In this document: in pieces, positions 54,813 through 63,540 of the stretch
How the letters are laid out: the number at the start of each line of letters is the position of its first letter
Numbering within the stretch: the first letter of the stretch is position 1
Program-made: the position numbers and the translations under genes
Assembly (NCBI RefSeq): GCF_019448235.1
Contig: NZ_CP080409.1
Coordinates: 2,914,001 to 2,978,000, forward strand
DNA: 64,000 bases
From: Nocardioides panacisoli
GTDB lineage: Bacteria; Actinomycetota; Actinomycetes; Propionibacteriales; Nocardioidaceae
Reading direction: 5' to 3'
Notes under the pieces: model-generated
Told to the model about the DNA's origin: nothing
The model's database searches: none
The model's input: only the letters and a program-made list of their open reading frames with translations

Positions 54813-56106
54813 GCCCCTTCACATGCGGAGGCGACGACGGGTCGGCGGTTCAGCCCGAACCAGAGACACGCCAAGGGCGCATGCGGCCTGTTCGGCTCGC
54901 GGAACCAGAGGCGCTGAGGAGCCGGCGCGACGCGGGTCAATGACGTGGCGGGCGCCTCGTCACGGACGGTGACGCGGGGTGTCGCAAGCGGCTCCGGCGA
55001 CGCGGCCGCACAGCCACTCACGGCGACCAACGCCCAGACGAAGACGTGCCGTGGCGACGGCTCGCCGCCGGGAATCTCGTGGGTGTCGTGCACCCCGAAC
55101 TGTTGATTCAGCGACGAAGAACTGCGGTGGACGTTCGGACGGTTGAGGTCGGACCAGTGCTGCCCGAGCGGACCGGTGCTTGGCTCAGATCGAGGGGCGA
55201 ACCCCGTTCAGAATCGGCAGCCGGACGAAGGCGGCGGCATGATTCCGTGGCGGGGTGGGACGCGGCCCGGAGGCGAGCGCCTCGACGGAGAGAAGCGACC
55301 GTTCTGCCGATGTTGCGACCCTCGTGATCGCGACGCGAGGAACGGTTGTGCCGTTGAGAAGTCTCGCGGCTGCATGCCCTCAGCGCGGCCGGTGTGCGAC
55401 GAAATCGATGTGTGATTCGCGCCTGAAGTCAGCGCTCGGTCCGGCCGTACGGCGCCGACTCGGGTGTGGATATGCACTGGTGTTGTTTTTTCACACGAAG
55501 GTCAACTACCCCCAATATCCCCAGTGAGAGGGGTCCAAACCACCCCGACACAACAGCCCTTCGGGCTGCCCCCCTGCGAACGGCACGAAAGAAAGGAGGG
55601 AATCCGACCGAGCGCCACGCCATTTCTCAAGCCACAACGCACGGGACGCGAAGGCGAAAAGGCGAACAACCGGGACGCACATCGAGGGCACAGCGAACAC
55701 GGCGACGACACGACGCATCGACCCGACACGCGACGCAACGCGGCGAGCGCCAGCGAGCCTCATCAGTATGGCGGTCCCGTTCCCCGCAGCGTCCGGTTGC
55801 GCCTGGCGGCGAGCAGAACACGACGACGACCACGGGCCGTCGACAACAGATCGCGATGACGACGGTAGCGCCGTCGACGCCGTGAGCCAGCAGCCCACGA
55901 ACCTGGGCCTTGGGTCAACGTGCCGATCCTTCGAGCGCCACCGCGGTTCGGGGACCGTAGCCAGATGCGGCGGAATCTTCGCTACAACCGCTTGAGGTTC
56001 CTGACGGCGCGACAATCCATGCCCCAACCCGACACTAGGCACGATCTCGATCGACCTCGTCGGTGTGCTCCACCGTTGCGCACGGCGCTGTTGTGGACTG
56101 CGGCGC
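54813..56106. other. Gene-poor region at the right side of the element
   Basis: No reading frame here has convincing codon bias or a recognisable protein. It contains a six-T run (55486-55491) in a less GC-rich patch. There is also a hairpin CAGCCC-TTC-GGGCTG (55554-55568) and an isolated perfect AAGGAGG (55593-55599) with no start codon in the next 15 nt. The stretch 55620-55860 is rich in short CGA/ACG words. It could hold an attachment site, an origin or a decayed gene. Confidence 0.55.
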
Positions 56107-57342
56107 CTATGAGTGGATAGAGGCAGCGATGTCGGGCGCCACCTCCATGACCAGAAGTGCGGCGGCGACGTGGGTGGGGTTGTCCTCGACCTTCACCACG
56201 GAGAGTTCGTTGGCGCGGGAGACGCGGCGGTCGACGGTGTTGCGGTGGGCGTAGAGGTGGGCTGCTGCCTTGGTGGTGTTGAACCCACATTGCACGTAGG
56301 TCAGCAGCGCCTCCCGTAGCTGCGCGTCCGCTTCAGCCAGCGGACCGAGTGTCTTGACGACGAAACGCCGTGCGCTGGCGCGATCCTTGGTGAGGGTGTC
56401 GATGAGCTCGACGTCGGCGTACGCCGTGAATCGCCGGTCTGCTCCCAGTCGGACGAGCATCGCTTGGGCTGCCAAGGCGTCCTGGTGACTGGACCTGAAC
56501 CCTTCGAGGCCCCGCCCGGCTCGGCCGGCGGTCGCCTGGACGTCGTCAGCCTTCGCCACGACCTTCTCGACCTCGTGAAGGTCGGGTGCGGCGGAGCCGG
56601 ACAGCCACATCCAGCGTGAGGTGGCGCTGGCCCGTGCCACCAGCGCGTTGCGTCCTGCTTCCGTGGCGCGCACGGCAGCGACGACCTCTTCCACGGCGTC
56701 GACGTGCTCAGGATCCTGGCTCCACAGGACGAGGGCTTGGTGCCACCGCGCGAGCCGGTAGTTCAGGCGGCTCTCCGCGTAATCCCTGGGGACGGGAGCC
56801 CCGCTGGCGATCAGCTGGATCATTGCGATCGCATCGGCGTCTGCATGGCTGACGGCATCGGCGATGCTGGCCTCTCTCAGCGCGGCGAACCAGTCGATGG
56901 CGTACTGCGCCATGGATTGCGCGACGATGTCGAGGACCTCCACGAGGAGTCCTGGATCGTCGCACTGGCGAAGGCACTCCTCCAGCCACCGGCGCCACGC
57001 GACCGCCAGTCCCGCTCGCCATCCCCCGGCGAAGTCCGGCTCGATGCCGCGCGACGCCAGATCGCGGAAGTAGGCGGTCGTCCGGGAACCGAAGTAGGGG
57101 TCCACCCGGCACCCCGGATGCTGGATGTTCGAGGTGAGCCACTGCACCAGGTCGGAGCGGTTGACCTGGCGGTCCTCGGCGGCGAGCGAAGCATCCGACG
57201 TCAGGGCCGGGTCGTTCTGGGCGTCGCGCGCGGGTTGCGTGACCGCTTCAGTGAACGCGTCCGCCTCGGTGAGGAGGCTGTCGCTCACTGACCGGATGAC
57301 GTCGGCAGCCTCCGGGGTGGGCGAGGGCCACAGTTGCTCCAT
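56107..57342 (-). CDS. PucR/CdaR-type transcriptional regulator
   Basis: 411 residues. The C-terminal helix-turn-helix typical of PucR (LLTYVQCGFNTTKAAAHLY, then AHRNTVDRRVSRANEL) follows a GGDEF-like/central domain and an N-terminal helical region. Such regulators control purine, amine or amino-acid catabolism and bind an unknown ligand. It is the last gene of the leftward catabolic run, 30 bp after the amine oxidase gene. Confidence 0.87.
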   Translation of the reverse strand: MEQLWPSPTPEAADVIRSVSDSLLTEADAFTEAVTQPARDAQNDPALTSDASLAAEDRQVNRSDLVQWLTSNIQHPGCRVDPYFGSRTTAYFRDLASRGIEPDFAGGWRAGLAVAWRRWLEECLRQCDDPGLLVEVLDIVAQSMAQYAIDWFAALREASIADAVSHADADAIAMIQLIASGAPVPRDYAESRLNYRLARWHQALVLWSQDPEHVDAVEEVVAAVRATEAGRNALVARASATSRWMWLSGSAAPDLHEVEKVVAKADDVQATAGRAGRGLEGFRSSHQDALAAQAMLVRLGADRRFTAYADVELIDTLTKDRASARRFVVKTLGPLAEADAQLREALLTYVQCGFNTTKAAAHLYAHRNTVDRRVSRANELSVVKVEDNPTHVAAALLVMEVAPDIAASIHS

Positions 57343-57372
57343 GGGATCGCAGTCTGCCTTGGCCCGGTCGAC

Positions 57373-58761
57373 CTATGCCATGGCCTTCTCCTCGACTCGG
57401 AGCAGTTCGGCGACCCGCTCGGCCGCCCGCTGACCCGTGAGGACGGCCCCGTTCATGGATCCGGTCCACTCGCCGGCCGTCTCGGTCCCGGCCCAATGAA
57501 TGCGCCCGTGGGGCTCGGTCAAAGCGCTTGCGTACCTCAGCGATGCGTAGGGCGCGACGACAGGGTTGGGCCCACCCGCAGCGAACGAGTCCGTGCCCCA
57601 ACAGTGGTCGATGTAGTCGATGGGGTCGGCGGCCTCGGGGCCGTACAGGTCCGCCAGTTGTCGCACGACCTGGGCGCGTCGGACGTCCGGGGCGTGGCCG
57701 TCGAAGACGCGCGGGTCGCAGAAGGCCATCAAGATGCCCGGTCCGGCAGGGTCGGGAGAGACGTCGAAGGTGATGAACACGGTCCCGGTGTCGGTGAGTC
57801 CCTCACCCGACAGTCCCGCGTCGCGCCAGAAGGGCCGCTGGTACGCGACGTAGGCCTTGCTCAGTTTGCCCAGACCCCAGGTGTGGGTGAGTCCTTGCGC
57901 CTGCTCCGATAGTGCCGGCTCGAATTCGATGCGGGCTCGATGCTCGGTGGCCGTGGTGACGATCGCACACGTGGCCTCGATCCGTGTCGAGTCGGTGTGG
58001 ATCGTGACGCCGTCGCCGTCCTGGGCGATCCGGCGGACGGGAGCGCCGGTGATGACACGATTGCCGAGCCGATCGGCGAGCCGGATGGCGATCTCCTGCG
58101 TGGTTTCGGCGTACCGCTCCTCCTGCATCCCGTTCTCCACGTCGAGCAGGTGGTCGACGCCGCCGAAGGCACGGATGGTGCGCAGGACGTGGAGCAGCGA
58201 GACGTCGCTGGGCTGGCAACCGAACTCCACCTTGCACACCACGGTCATCAGCGCGCGCGTGCTCGCCCGGGCGCGTTTGCGATCGAGCCATTCGTCGAGC
58301 GAAACCGCATCGAACTCGGCCGCGCGCGGGGACTCCCACGGGGTGTCTACATCGATGGTCGCCGCCAGCTTGTCCAGGGCCATCTGCACCCGAGCCATGT
58401 TCACCAGCGCAACGGGGGAGAGCTTGGGAATGCTGCCCTTGTAGGTGCGCCGCTTGCCGGCGAACCACAACGTGTTGCGGCCCTCGGCGAACTGGGGGAC
58501 CGTCGTACAACCGACCTTCTCGGCGAGGTCGCGGACCGCGGTGTGACGCCGCGAGACCCACGTCCCACCGAGGTCGACCTTGACGCCGGCCACCTCGCCC
58601 GACAGCACACGGCCGCCCACGCGGTCGCGACCTTCCAGGATCAGGACCGAGACGCCCATACTGGTGAGCCGGTCGGCAGCGCTGAGACCCGCGAAGCCCG
58701 CACCGACGATCACGACGTCGACAGAGGTGGTCCCGGGGGCGTTCTCAGGGGATCTCGACAT
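57373..58761 (-). CDS. Flavin monoamine oxidase-family protein
   Basis: A 462-residue FAD amine oxidase. The dinucleotide fold VIVGAGFAGLSAADRL is at 18-33, followed by LILEGRDRVGGRV and DLGGTWVS. The C-terminal signature is IHWAGTETAGEWTGSMNGAV. The SGCY cysteine for covalent flavin is replaced (AAGGPN), so FAD is non-covalent. It deaminates a primary or secondary amine to an aldehyde or ketone plus peroxide. It overlaps the hydrolase gene by 17 bp. Confidence 0.9.
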   Translation of the reverse strand: MSRSPENAPGTTSVDVVIVGAGFAGLSAADRLTSMGVSVLILEGRDRVGGRVLSGEVAGVKVDLGGTWVSRRHTAVRDLAEKVGCTTVPQFAEGRNTLWFAGKRRTYKGSIPKLSPVALVNMARVQMALDKLAATIDVDTPWESPRAAEFDAVSLDEWLDRKRARASTRALMTVVCKVEFGCQPSDVSLLHVLRTIRAFGGVDHLLDVENGMQEERYAETTQEIAIRLADRLGNRVITGAPVRRIAQDGDGVTIHTDSTRIEATCAIVTTATEHRARIEFEPALSEQAQGLTHTWGLGKLSKAYVAYQRPFWRDAGLSGEGLTDTGTVFITFDVSPDPAGPGILMAFCDPRVFDGHAPDVRRAQVVRQLADLYGPEAADPIDYIDHCWGTDSFAAGGPNPVVAPYASLRYASALTEPHGRIHWAGTETAGEWTGSMNGAVLTGQRAAERVAELLRVEEKAMA

Positions 58762-59683
58762 GGTGTGCTCCTTCGCTCACCCGGTCCGCGTGGTGGGTGA
58801 TGTAGTGGGTGAGGGGGTCGACCAGGGCCTCGGGGACGTGGTGCCCCATGCCGGGGATGACGACGTGCTGTGCGGAGCGGATCGCTGCCACGGTCGCGGC
58901 GCCGCCGCTGGGGTGCACCATCAGGTCTCGATCGCCGTTGATGACCAGCGTCGGGGCGGTGATCCTGCTCAGCTGGGTGGTGCGGTCCCCGGATCGCTGG
59001 ATGGCCTGGATCTGCCGGGCCACGCCTGCGGCCGGGTCGCCCGCGCTGCGATCCCAGCCCCGCGCGGCGATCGCCGCTTCCGCCGCGTCGTCGATGGGGT
59101 ACGCCGTCCCTGCGACGTGCTGGGTGATGCGCAGGTGGGCACGCACCGCGTCCGTTCGCGTCCTCGCCTCGGGAGCAACAACGAGGAGGCGGATGGTCGA
59201 TTTCGCGGGCTTGCCCACCTGCGTCGATCCGGTGGTCGAGTAGATCGACGTCAGCGAGCAGACGCGCCGGGGCTCCGTGGCGGCGACGGTCTGGGCGATC
59301 ATGCCGCCCATCGATCGGCCGACCAGATGGGCCCGGTCGATGTCCAGGTGGTCGAGGACCCCGAGGCAGTCCCGGGCCATGTCGGCCAACGTGTAGGCAT
59401 CGGCACGGGGACGGGCCAGAACCTGCCGCCAGATCGCTGGCGGGGGCGTCGTCATGAAGCTGGACTGGCCGACGTCGCGGTTGTCCATCGTGACCACGCG
59501 GTAGCCGCGAGAGACCAATGACCGGATGAACGACGTACCCCAGAAGGTCTGGTCCTCACCCAGCCCGGCGATCAGGAGGATCACCGGGTCGTCGTGGGTG
59601 CCGTGGTCGCGGAAGCAGATGGTGACCCCGGTCGGGAGGGTCGTGTACTGGTCGACGCTCGAGGCGTCGGTCTGCTCAGGCAT
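58745..59683 (-). CDS. Alpha/beta hydrolase
   Basis: 312 residues. The oxyanion region is LLIAGLGEDQTFWG, the nucleophile elbow is GRSMGG, the acid lies in LVINGDRDLMV, and the catalytic His is in IPGMGHHVP. It resembles esterases/lactonases of the aclacinomycin-methylesterase-like group. Position directly after a Baeyer-Villiger-type monooxygenase (8-bp overlap) suggests hydrolysis of its ester or lactone product. Confidence 0.9.
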   Translation of the reverse strand: MPEQTDASSVDQYTTLPTGVTICFRDHGTHDDPVILLIAGLGEDQTFWGTSFIRSLVSRGYRVVTMDNRDVGQSSFMTTPPPAIWRQVLARPRADAYTLADMARDCLGVLDHLDIDRAHLVGRSMGGMIAQTVAATEPRRVCSLTSIYSTTGSTQVGKPAKSTIRLLVVAPEARTRTDAVRAHLRITQHVAGTAYPIDDAAEAAIAARGWDRSAGDPAAGVARQIQAIQRSGDRTTQLSRITAPTLVINGDRDLMVHPSGGAATVAAIRSAQHVVIPGMGHHVPEALVDPLTHYITHHADRVSEGAHHVEIP

Positions 59684-61211
59684 GCGTCGGCCTCCGCTCC
59701 TGGGGGGCCCGTGGGACGGCGCGGGCGGTGCCGAGTTCCAGGTGCTCATCGGCGACGGACCCGCGCAGCGCCTTGGCGTCCTCCTGGTAGGACATCGCCA
59801 TCCGCCACGGCGACGAGGGCCCCTGCTTCGGGAGGAACGGTGCACCGCGCTTGGCGTAGCCGGACTGGAGATCCATCACTGGCCGTTGCTCCATGCCCGG
59901 CGGTGGGACTGGAACGGCGTAGTCGTGCCCGTGCGCGTCCATGTGCTTGACCAAGTCGATGAAGTAGCGGCACATCAGGCTCACCTTGAGCGTCCACGAC
60001 GACGTCGTGTAGCCGATCGCCATCGCCCAATTGGGGATCCCGCTCAGCAACATCCCGCGGTAGGCCAAGGACTCGGAGATGTCGACCTCACGGCCGTCGA
60101 CCACGATCGGCATGCCGCCGAAGAGCTGCATGTTCAGCCCCGTCGCGGTGACGATGATGTCCGCCTCCAGCTCCTCGCCGGACTCCAGCACGATGCCGCG
60201 TTCGCTGAACCGCACGATGCTGTCGGTGACGATCGAGGCGTCGCCGGCCTTGATGGCGTCGAAGAAGTCACCGTCGGGCGCGAGGCACAACCGCTGGTCC
60301 CACGGGTCGTACGGCGGGTTGAAGTGCTTGTCGACGTCGAAGCCCTGGGGGAGCCGTTTGCGGTTCTCGCGCCGGATGAAGCGACGCCCCGCCCTGGGGA
60401 AGCGTCGCAGTCCCTTGACGATGGCTCGCTCGACCCAGATGTTCTTGAACCGGGTGGCGGCGTAGCCCCGCTTCTCGCCCAACAGTTTCGTGAGCGTGAG
60501 CGCGAGGCCGTCCACGCGCGGCATGGCCATGATGTACGTCGGCGTGCGCTGCAACATCGTCACGTGCTCGGCAGCGTGCTCGCCGGTGAGCATCGCGGGC
60601 ACCATGGTGACCGCGGTCGCCCCGCTGCCGATGATGACGACTCGCTTGCCGGTGTAGTCGAGGTCTTCGGGCCAGTGCTGGGGGTGCACCACCGTCCCCT
60701 CGAAGTCATCGCGGCCCGGGAAATCGGGCGCGTAGCCCTCGTCGTACCGGTAGTAGCCGGTCGCGGCGAACACCCACCCGGCGCGGATCGTCTTCACGGT
60801 GGTCGAGCCCGTGCTGGGGTCAGTGGTCTCGACGCTGAGGGTCCACCTCGAGTCCGCCGAGGACCACTCCGACCGCACGACACGGTGACCGAACCGGATG
60901 AGCCGATCCAGGTCGTTCTCCTCGACCGTCTCCTGCAGGTACTCCCGGATCAGCGGCGCATCGGCGATCGCGCTCTCGTGGCGCCACGGCTTGAACTCGT
61001 AGCCAAAGGTGTGGAGGTCGGAGTCGGAACGGATGCCCGGGTAGCGGAAGAGATCCCACGTGCCGCCGATGTTGTCACGCCCCTCGAGCACGACGAGGGT
61101 CTTCTCGGGCAGCTCCCGGCTGAAGTACGTCGCTGCGCCGATCCCGGAGATCCCCGCTCCGATGACGACGACGTCGAACTCCTCGACTGCGTCTGACCTC
61201 TCAGTCGTCAT
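59676..61211 (-). CDS. Baeyer-Villiger-type flavin-containing monooxygenase
   Basis: 511 residues. FAD site VIGAGISGIGAATYF (about 17-31), GGTWDLFRYPGIRSDSD as in EthA-like enzymes, and NADPH site VIIGSGATAVT. The fingerprint FxGxxxHxxxW appears as FEGTVVHPQHWP. It inserts oxygen next to a ketone to give an ester or lactone; EthA relatives act on long or aryl ketones. First gene of the operon. GAGGAG precedes the ATG at 61211. Confidence 0.92.
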   Translation of the reverse strand: MTTERSDAVEEFDVVVIGAGISGIGAATYFSRELPEKTLVVLEGRDNIGGTWDLFRYPGIRSDSDLHTFGYEFKPWRHESAIADAPLIREYLQETVEENDLDRLIRFGHRVVRSEWSSADSRWTLSVETTDPSTGSTTVKTIRAGWVFAATGYYRYDEGYAPDFPGRDDFEGTVVHPQHWPEDLDYTGKRVVIIGSGATAVTMVPAMLTGEHAAEHVTMLQRTPTYIMAMPRVDGLALTLTKLLGEKRGYAATRFKNIWVERAIVKGLRRFPRAGRRFIRRENRKRLPQGFDVDKHFNPPYDPWDQRLCLAPDGDFFDAIKAGDASIVTDSIVRFSERGIVLESGEELEADIIVTATGLNMQLFGGMPIVVDGREVDISESLAYRGMLLSGIPNWAMAIGYTTSSWTLKVSLMCRYFIDLVKHMDAHGHDYAVPVPPPGMEQRPVMDLQSGYAKRGAPFLPKQGPSSPWRMAMSYQEDAKALRGSVADEHLELGTARAVPRAPQERRPTHA

Positions 61212-61277
61212 GACTGCCAACTCCTCGCTGTTGTGGGTGACCGCTGCCTCCCACTGTCGACAGCCCATGACGTCGGT

Positions 61278-61331
61278 CACAACGACAACCTGCACCTGCC
61301 TTGGTCGAGGTGGGTGCAGGTTGTCGTTGTG
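61278..61331. promoter_or_regulatory. Large inverted repeat between divergent catabolic genes
   Basis: Arms CACAACGACAACCTGCACC (61278-61296) and its exact complement (61313-61331) flank a 16-nt spacer. Each arm contains the direct repeat ACAACGACAAC. A separate perfect palindrome CTGTCGACAG is at 61254-61263. The location between start codons at 61211 and 61418 suggests operators for the PucR or TetR regulator. Confidence 0.7.
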
Positions 61332-61417
61332 GCAGAGGTCACTCGATCGCAACCGTGGGGCGATCAGAACCAGACGGCCGCCACACCGGGCGCGGCCACG
61401 ACCGAAGGACCACGACC

Positions 61418-62110
61418 ATGAAGGACCTACTCTTCCTGGCGGCCGATCTCCTGCTGATCTTCGCCGGCTTCTACTACGGATTGAGGTTCCTGCGGATCTA
61501 CCGCAACCACCTCTTGGCACTCGAGTGGCTGGTGGTGGGAACCTCAGCAACCAACTTCCTGCTTTGGTCCCTGCTCAGCGGTTCCGAGAACAGCCCCTTC
61601 TACGACATCGCGTACGCCCTGGACGCCTTCTCGCGCTCCTTCGGCATCACGCTGATCCTGGTGCTGGGGTTGCTGACCGTGACCCACCGCTACCGACCGC
61701 CAGTGGCGGTCGAGGTCGGTGTCACCCTGCTGGCCGTGACGGGCGGCATCGTCCTGGGCGGCCTCCACAGCGACACCGACGTGAACCTTGGACTCGCGGT
61801 CTTCTACGTCGTGATGAACCTGCTCACCACGTGCTTCCTGGCCTACTTCGCGTGGCGGCTGTGGCGGATCGGCGCGGCCAAGCAGGCGGTCTGGACTGCG
61901 TTGGTCACCGCCGCAGCCTGCTTCATCGCGATCACCTACGACTTCTTCCCGTTCTCCTTCGACGACGAGAACCGCACGATCTTCTACACCGCCGCACTGG
62001 CGACGTGGGGAGCTCAGGGCATCGCCTACTTCCACGCCTACCGCGCGATGCACGAACACAACGTGGCGACCGATGCCGCCTCAACCGAAACGGTGGGGAC
62101 GACCTCATGA
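61418..62110 (+). CDS. Seven-helix membrane protein of the catabolic cluster
   Basis: 230 residues with about seven hydrophobic helices (LLFLAADLLLIFAGFYYGL at the start, AVFYVVMNLLTTCFLAYFAW in the middle). A charged C-terminus follows. Lacks transporter motifs. It overlaps the next oxidoreductase gene by 4 bp, so a functional link such as electron transfer or substrate handling is plausible. Family unknown. Confidence 0.75.
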   Translation: MKDLLFLAADLLLIFAGFYYGLRFLRIYRNHLLALEWLVVGTSATNFLLWSLLSGSENSPFYDIAYALDAFSRSFGITLILVLGLLTVTHRYRPPVAVEVGVTLLAVTGGIVLGGLHSDTDVNLGLAVFYVVMNLLTTCFLAYFAWRLWRIGAAKQAVWTALVTAAACFIAITYDFFPFSFDDENRTIFYTAALATWGAQGIAYFHAYRAMHEHNVATDAASTETVGTTS

Positions 62111-63468
62111 AGACCGACGGCACGACGTACACCAACTTCACCGGATGGATCGACCGGCCGGAGGACCTGCAGCCCGCGCTCCACCGGGACCTCACCTGTG
62201 ACATCGCGATCATCGGGGGCGGCATGGGGGGCATGGCAGCCGCGCTGCGCCTCGCCGAGCGCGACCAAGACGTCGTCCTGCTGGAGGCCGAGTTCTGCGG
62301 CTACGGCGCGGCCTCACGCAACGGCGGTCAGATCGCCGGGGCGCCAGGGGGCGATCTGCGGATGCTCAGCCTCCAGTCCCCGAAGAAGATGCCGGTGATG
62401 GTCAAACTGGCCGAGAATGCAGGCCACTACGTGGAAGACCTCATGAAGACGCACGACATCGAGTGCGACTACGTGGCGAACGGCCTGGTGTGGGGCGCCG
62501 TCTCACCCATCATGATGCTCAGGGTCCGCACCCAGGCGGCGATCCTGCGCGCCTTCGGTGGACAAGGAACCGTCGGCAGCCGGGAGGAACTCGGCCTCCC
62601 CGCCGGATTCGTGGGTGGTATGCGAGAGAACATCGGCGGGATGCTGAACCCGGGCAAGCTCGCCCGGGGCGTGCGCCGCGCGCTCCTCGCCTCCTCCGCC
62701 ACGGTCTTCGAGCAGTCGCGGGTGAGCGACGTCCGGCGAACGGGCAGTGGTGTCGAGCTCACGACGGCACAGGGCACCGTGCGCGCCAACAAGGTCGTGC
62801 TCGCCACCAACGCCTACGGTGGCGAATGGGACATCACCCCCCAGCATCTCTCGACGCCGCTGTACGTCATCGAGATCGAGTCGGAACCCATCGATCCGGA
62901 GCGGCTCGCCGAGCTGGAGTGGACCAGTCGGTCCGGCATCATCACTCAGCACCAGTTGATGACCCACTACCGGCTCACCGAGCGCAATACCATTGTTTGC
63001 GGGGTCCGCCATGCGCAGCGCGGCCTGACCTACCCGCTCCCTGACCGAGTCCCCGATCCCGGTGTCGTACGGGACATGGGAAAGGACCTGTCCGACCGGT
63101 TTCCCTCGCTGTCCGACGTGGCCATCGAGCGGGCCTGGGGCGGGTGGATCGGCATCACCCCCGACTGGCTGGCCATCGCAGGTCAGGTGGGCGACAACGT
63201 CTACTACTCGATGGCCTGCAACGGCCACGGCCTGTGCCAGGTGCCATACGTGGCCAGCCAGCTCGCCGACTATGTCGTCGACGGCGAGATGTCGGAGGAC
63301 CTCGCCGGTATCTGGTCTGACGTCTCGGAGTACCCGTCGTCGATGTCACGACTGCTGAAGCCGTTCGTCCTGCGAGCCGTCTGGGGGTTGGACCGGTTCA
63401 ACGACTCCATCAACGGCAGCAAGACGCTGGCACGACGGCGGCCACGTCGCCGCAGGCACGAACGCTGA
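62107..63468 (+). CDS. FAD-dependent oxidoreductase (DadA/PuuB-like)
   Basis: 453 residues. The FAD site is IAIIGGGMGGMAAALRLAE (about 32-50), followed by VLLEAEFCGYGAASRNGGQI, typical of DAO-family enzymes such as gamma-glutamylputrescine oxidase. The C-terminal part is WGGWIGITPDWLAIAG, then YYSMACNGHG. It oxidises an amine or amino acid. The basic end (RRRPRRRRHER) is unusual. Confidence 0.9.
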   Translation: MKTDGTTYTNFTGWIDRPEDLQPALHRDLTCDIAIIGGGMGGMAAALRLAERDQDVVLLEAEFCGYGAASRNGGQIAGAPGGDLRMLSLQSPKKMPVMVKLAENAGHYVEDLMKTHDIECDYVANGLVWGAVSPIMMLRVRTQAAILRAFGGQGTVGSREELGLPAGFVGGMRENIGGMLNPGKLARGVRRALLASSATVFEQSRVSDVRRTGSGVELTTAQGTVRANKVVLATNAYGGEWDITPQHLSTPLYVIEIESEPIDPERLAELEWTSRSGIITQHQLMTHYRLTERNTIVCGVRHAQRGLTYPLPDRVPDPGVVRDMGKDLSDRFPSLSDVAIERAWGGWIGITPDWLAIAGQVGDNVYYSMACNGHGLCQVPYVASQLADYVVDGEMSEDLAGIWSDVSEYPSSMSRLLKPFVLRAVWGLDRFNDSINGSKTLARRRPRRRRHER

Positions 63469-63540
63469 CGGATCGGGTGCGGGCGCCTTCGGGGCGGTGA
63501 CGGCGTGGATCGCTACTCGACGACGCTCACGGCTCTCGGG

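Larger units (their letters stand above)
49240..55620. mobile_element. Integrative element next to tRNA-Arg (ends approximate)
   Basis: A tRNA-bordered block with an integrase and excisionase-like pair at its right side and four cargo genes of lower GC and unusual families. The cargo is loosely packed, with gaps of 80-190 bp, unlike the tight chromosomal operons. I did not find a second copy of the tRNA-Arg 3' end, so the right boundary is a guess based on where sequence becomes gene-free and compositionally odd. Confidence 0.6.

Noticed and set aside
55464..56042. Several overlapping frames of 130-180 codons
   Set aside because: No codon-position bias, no ribosome site at their starts and no recognisable protein; they are Thr/Arg- or Ser-rich in both directions.
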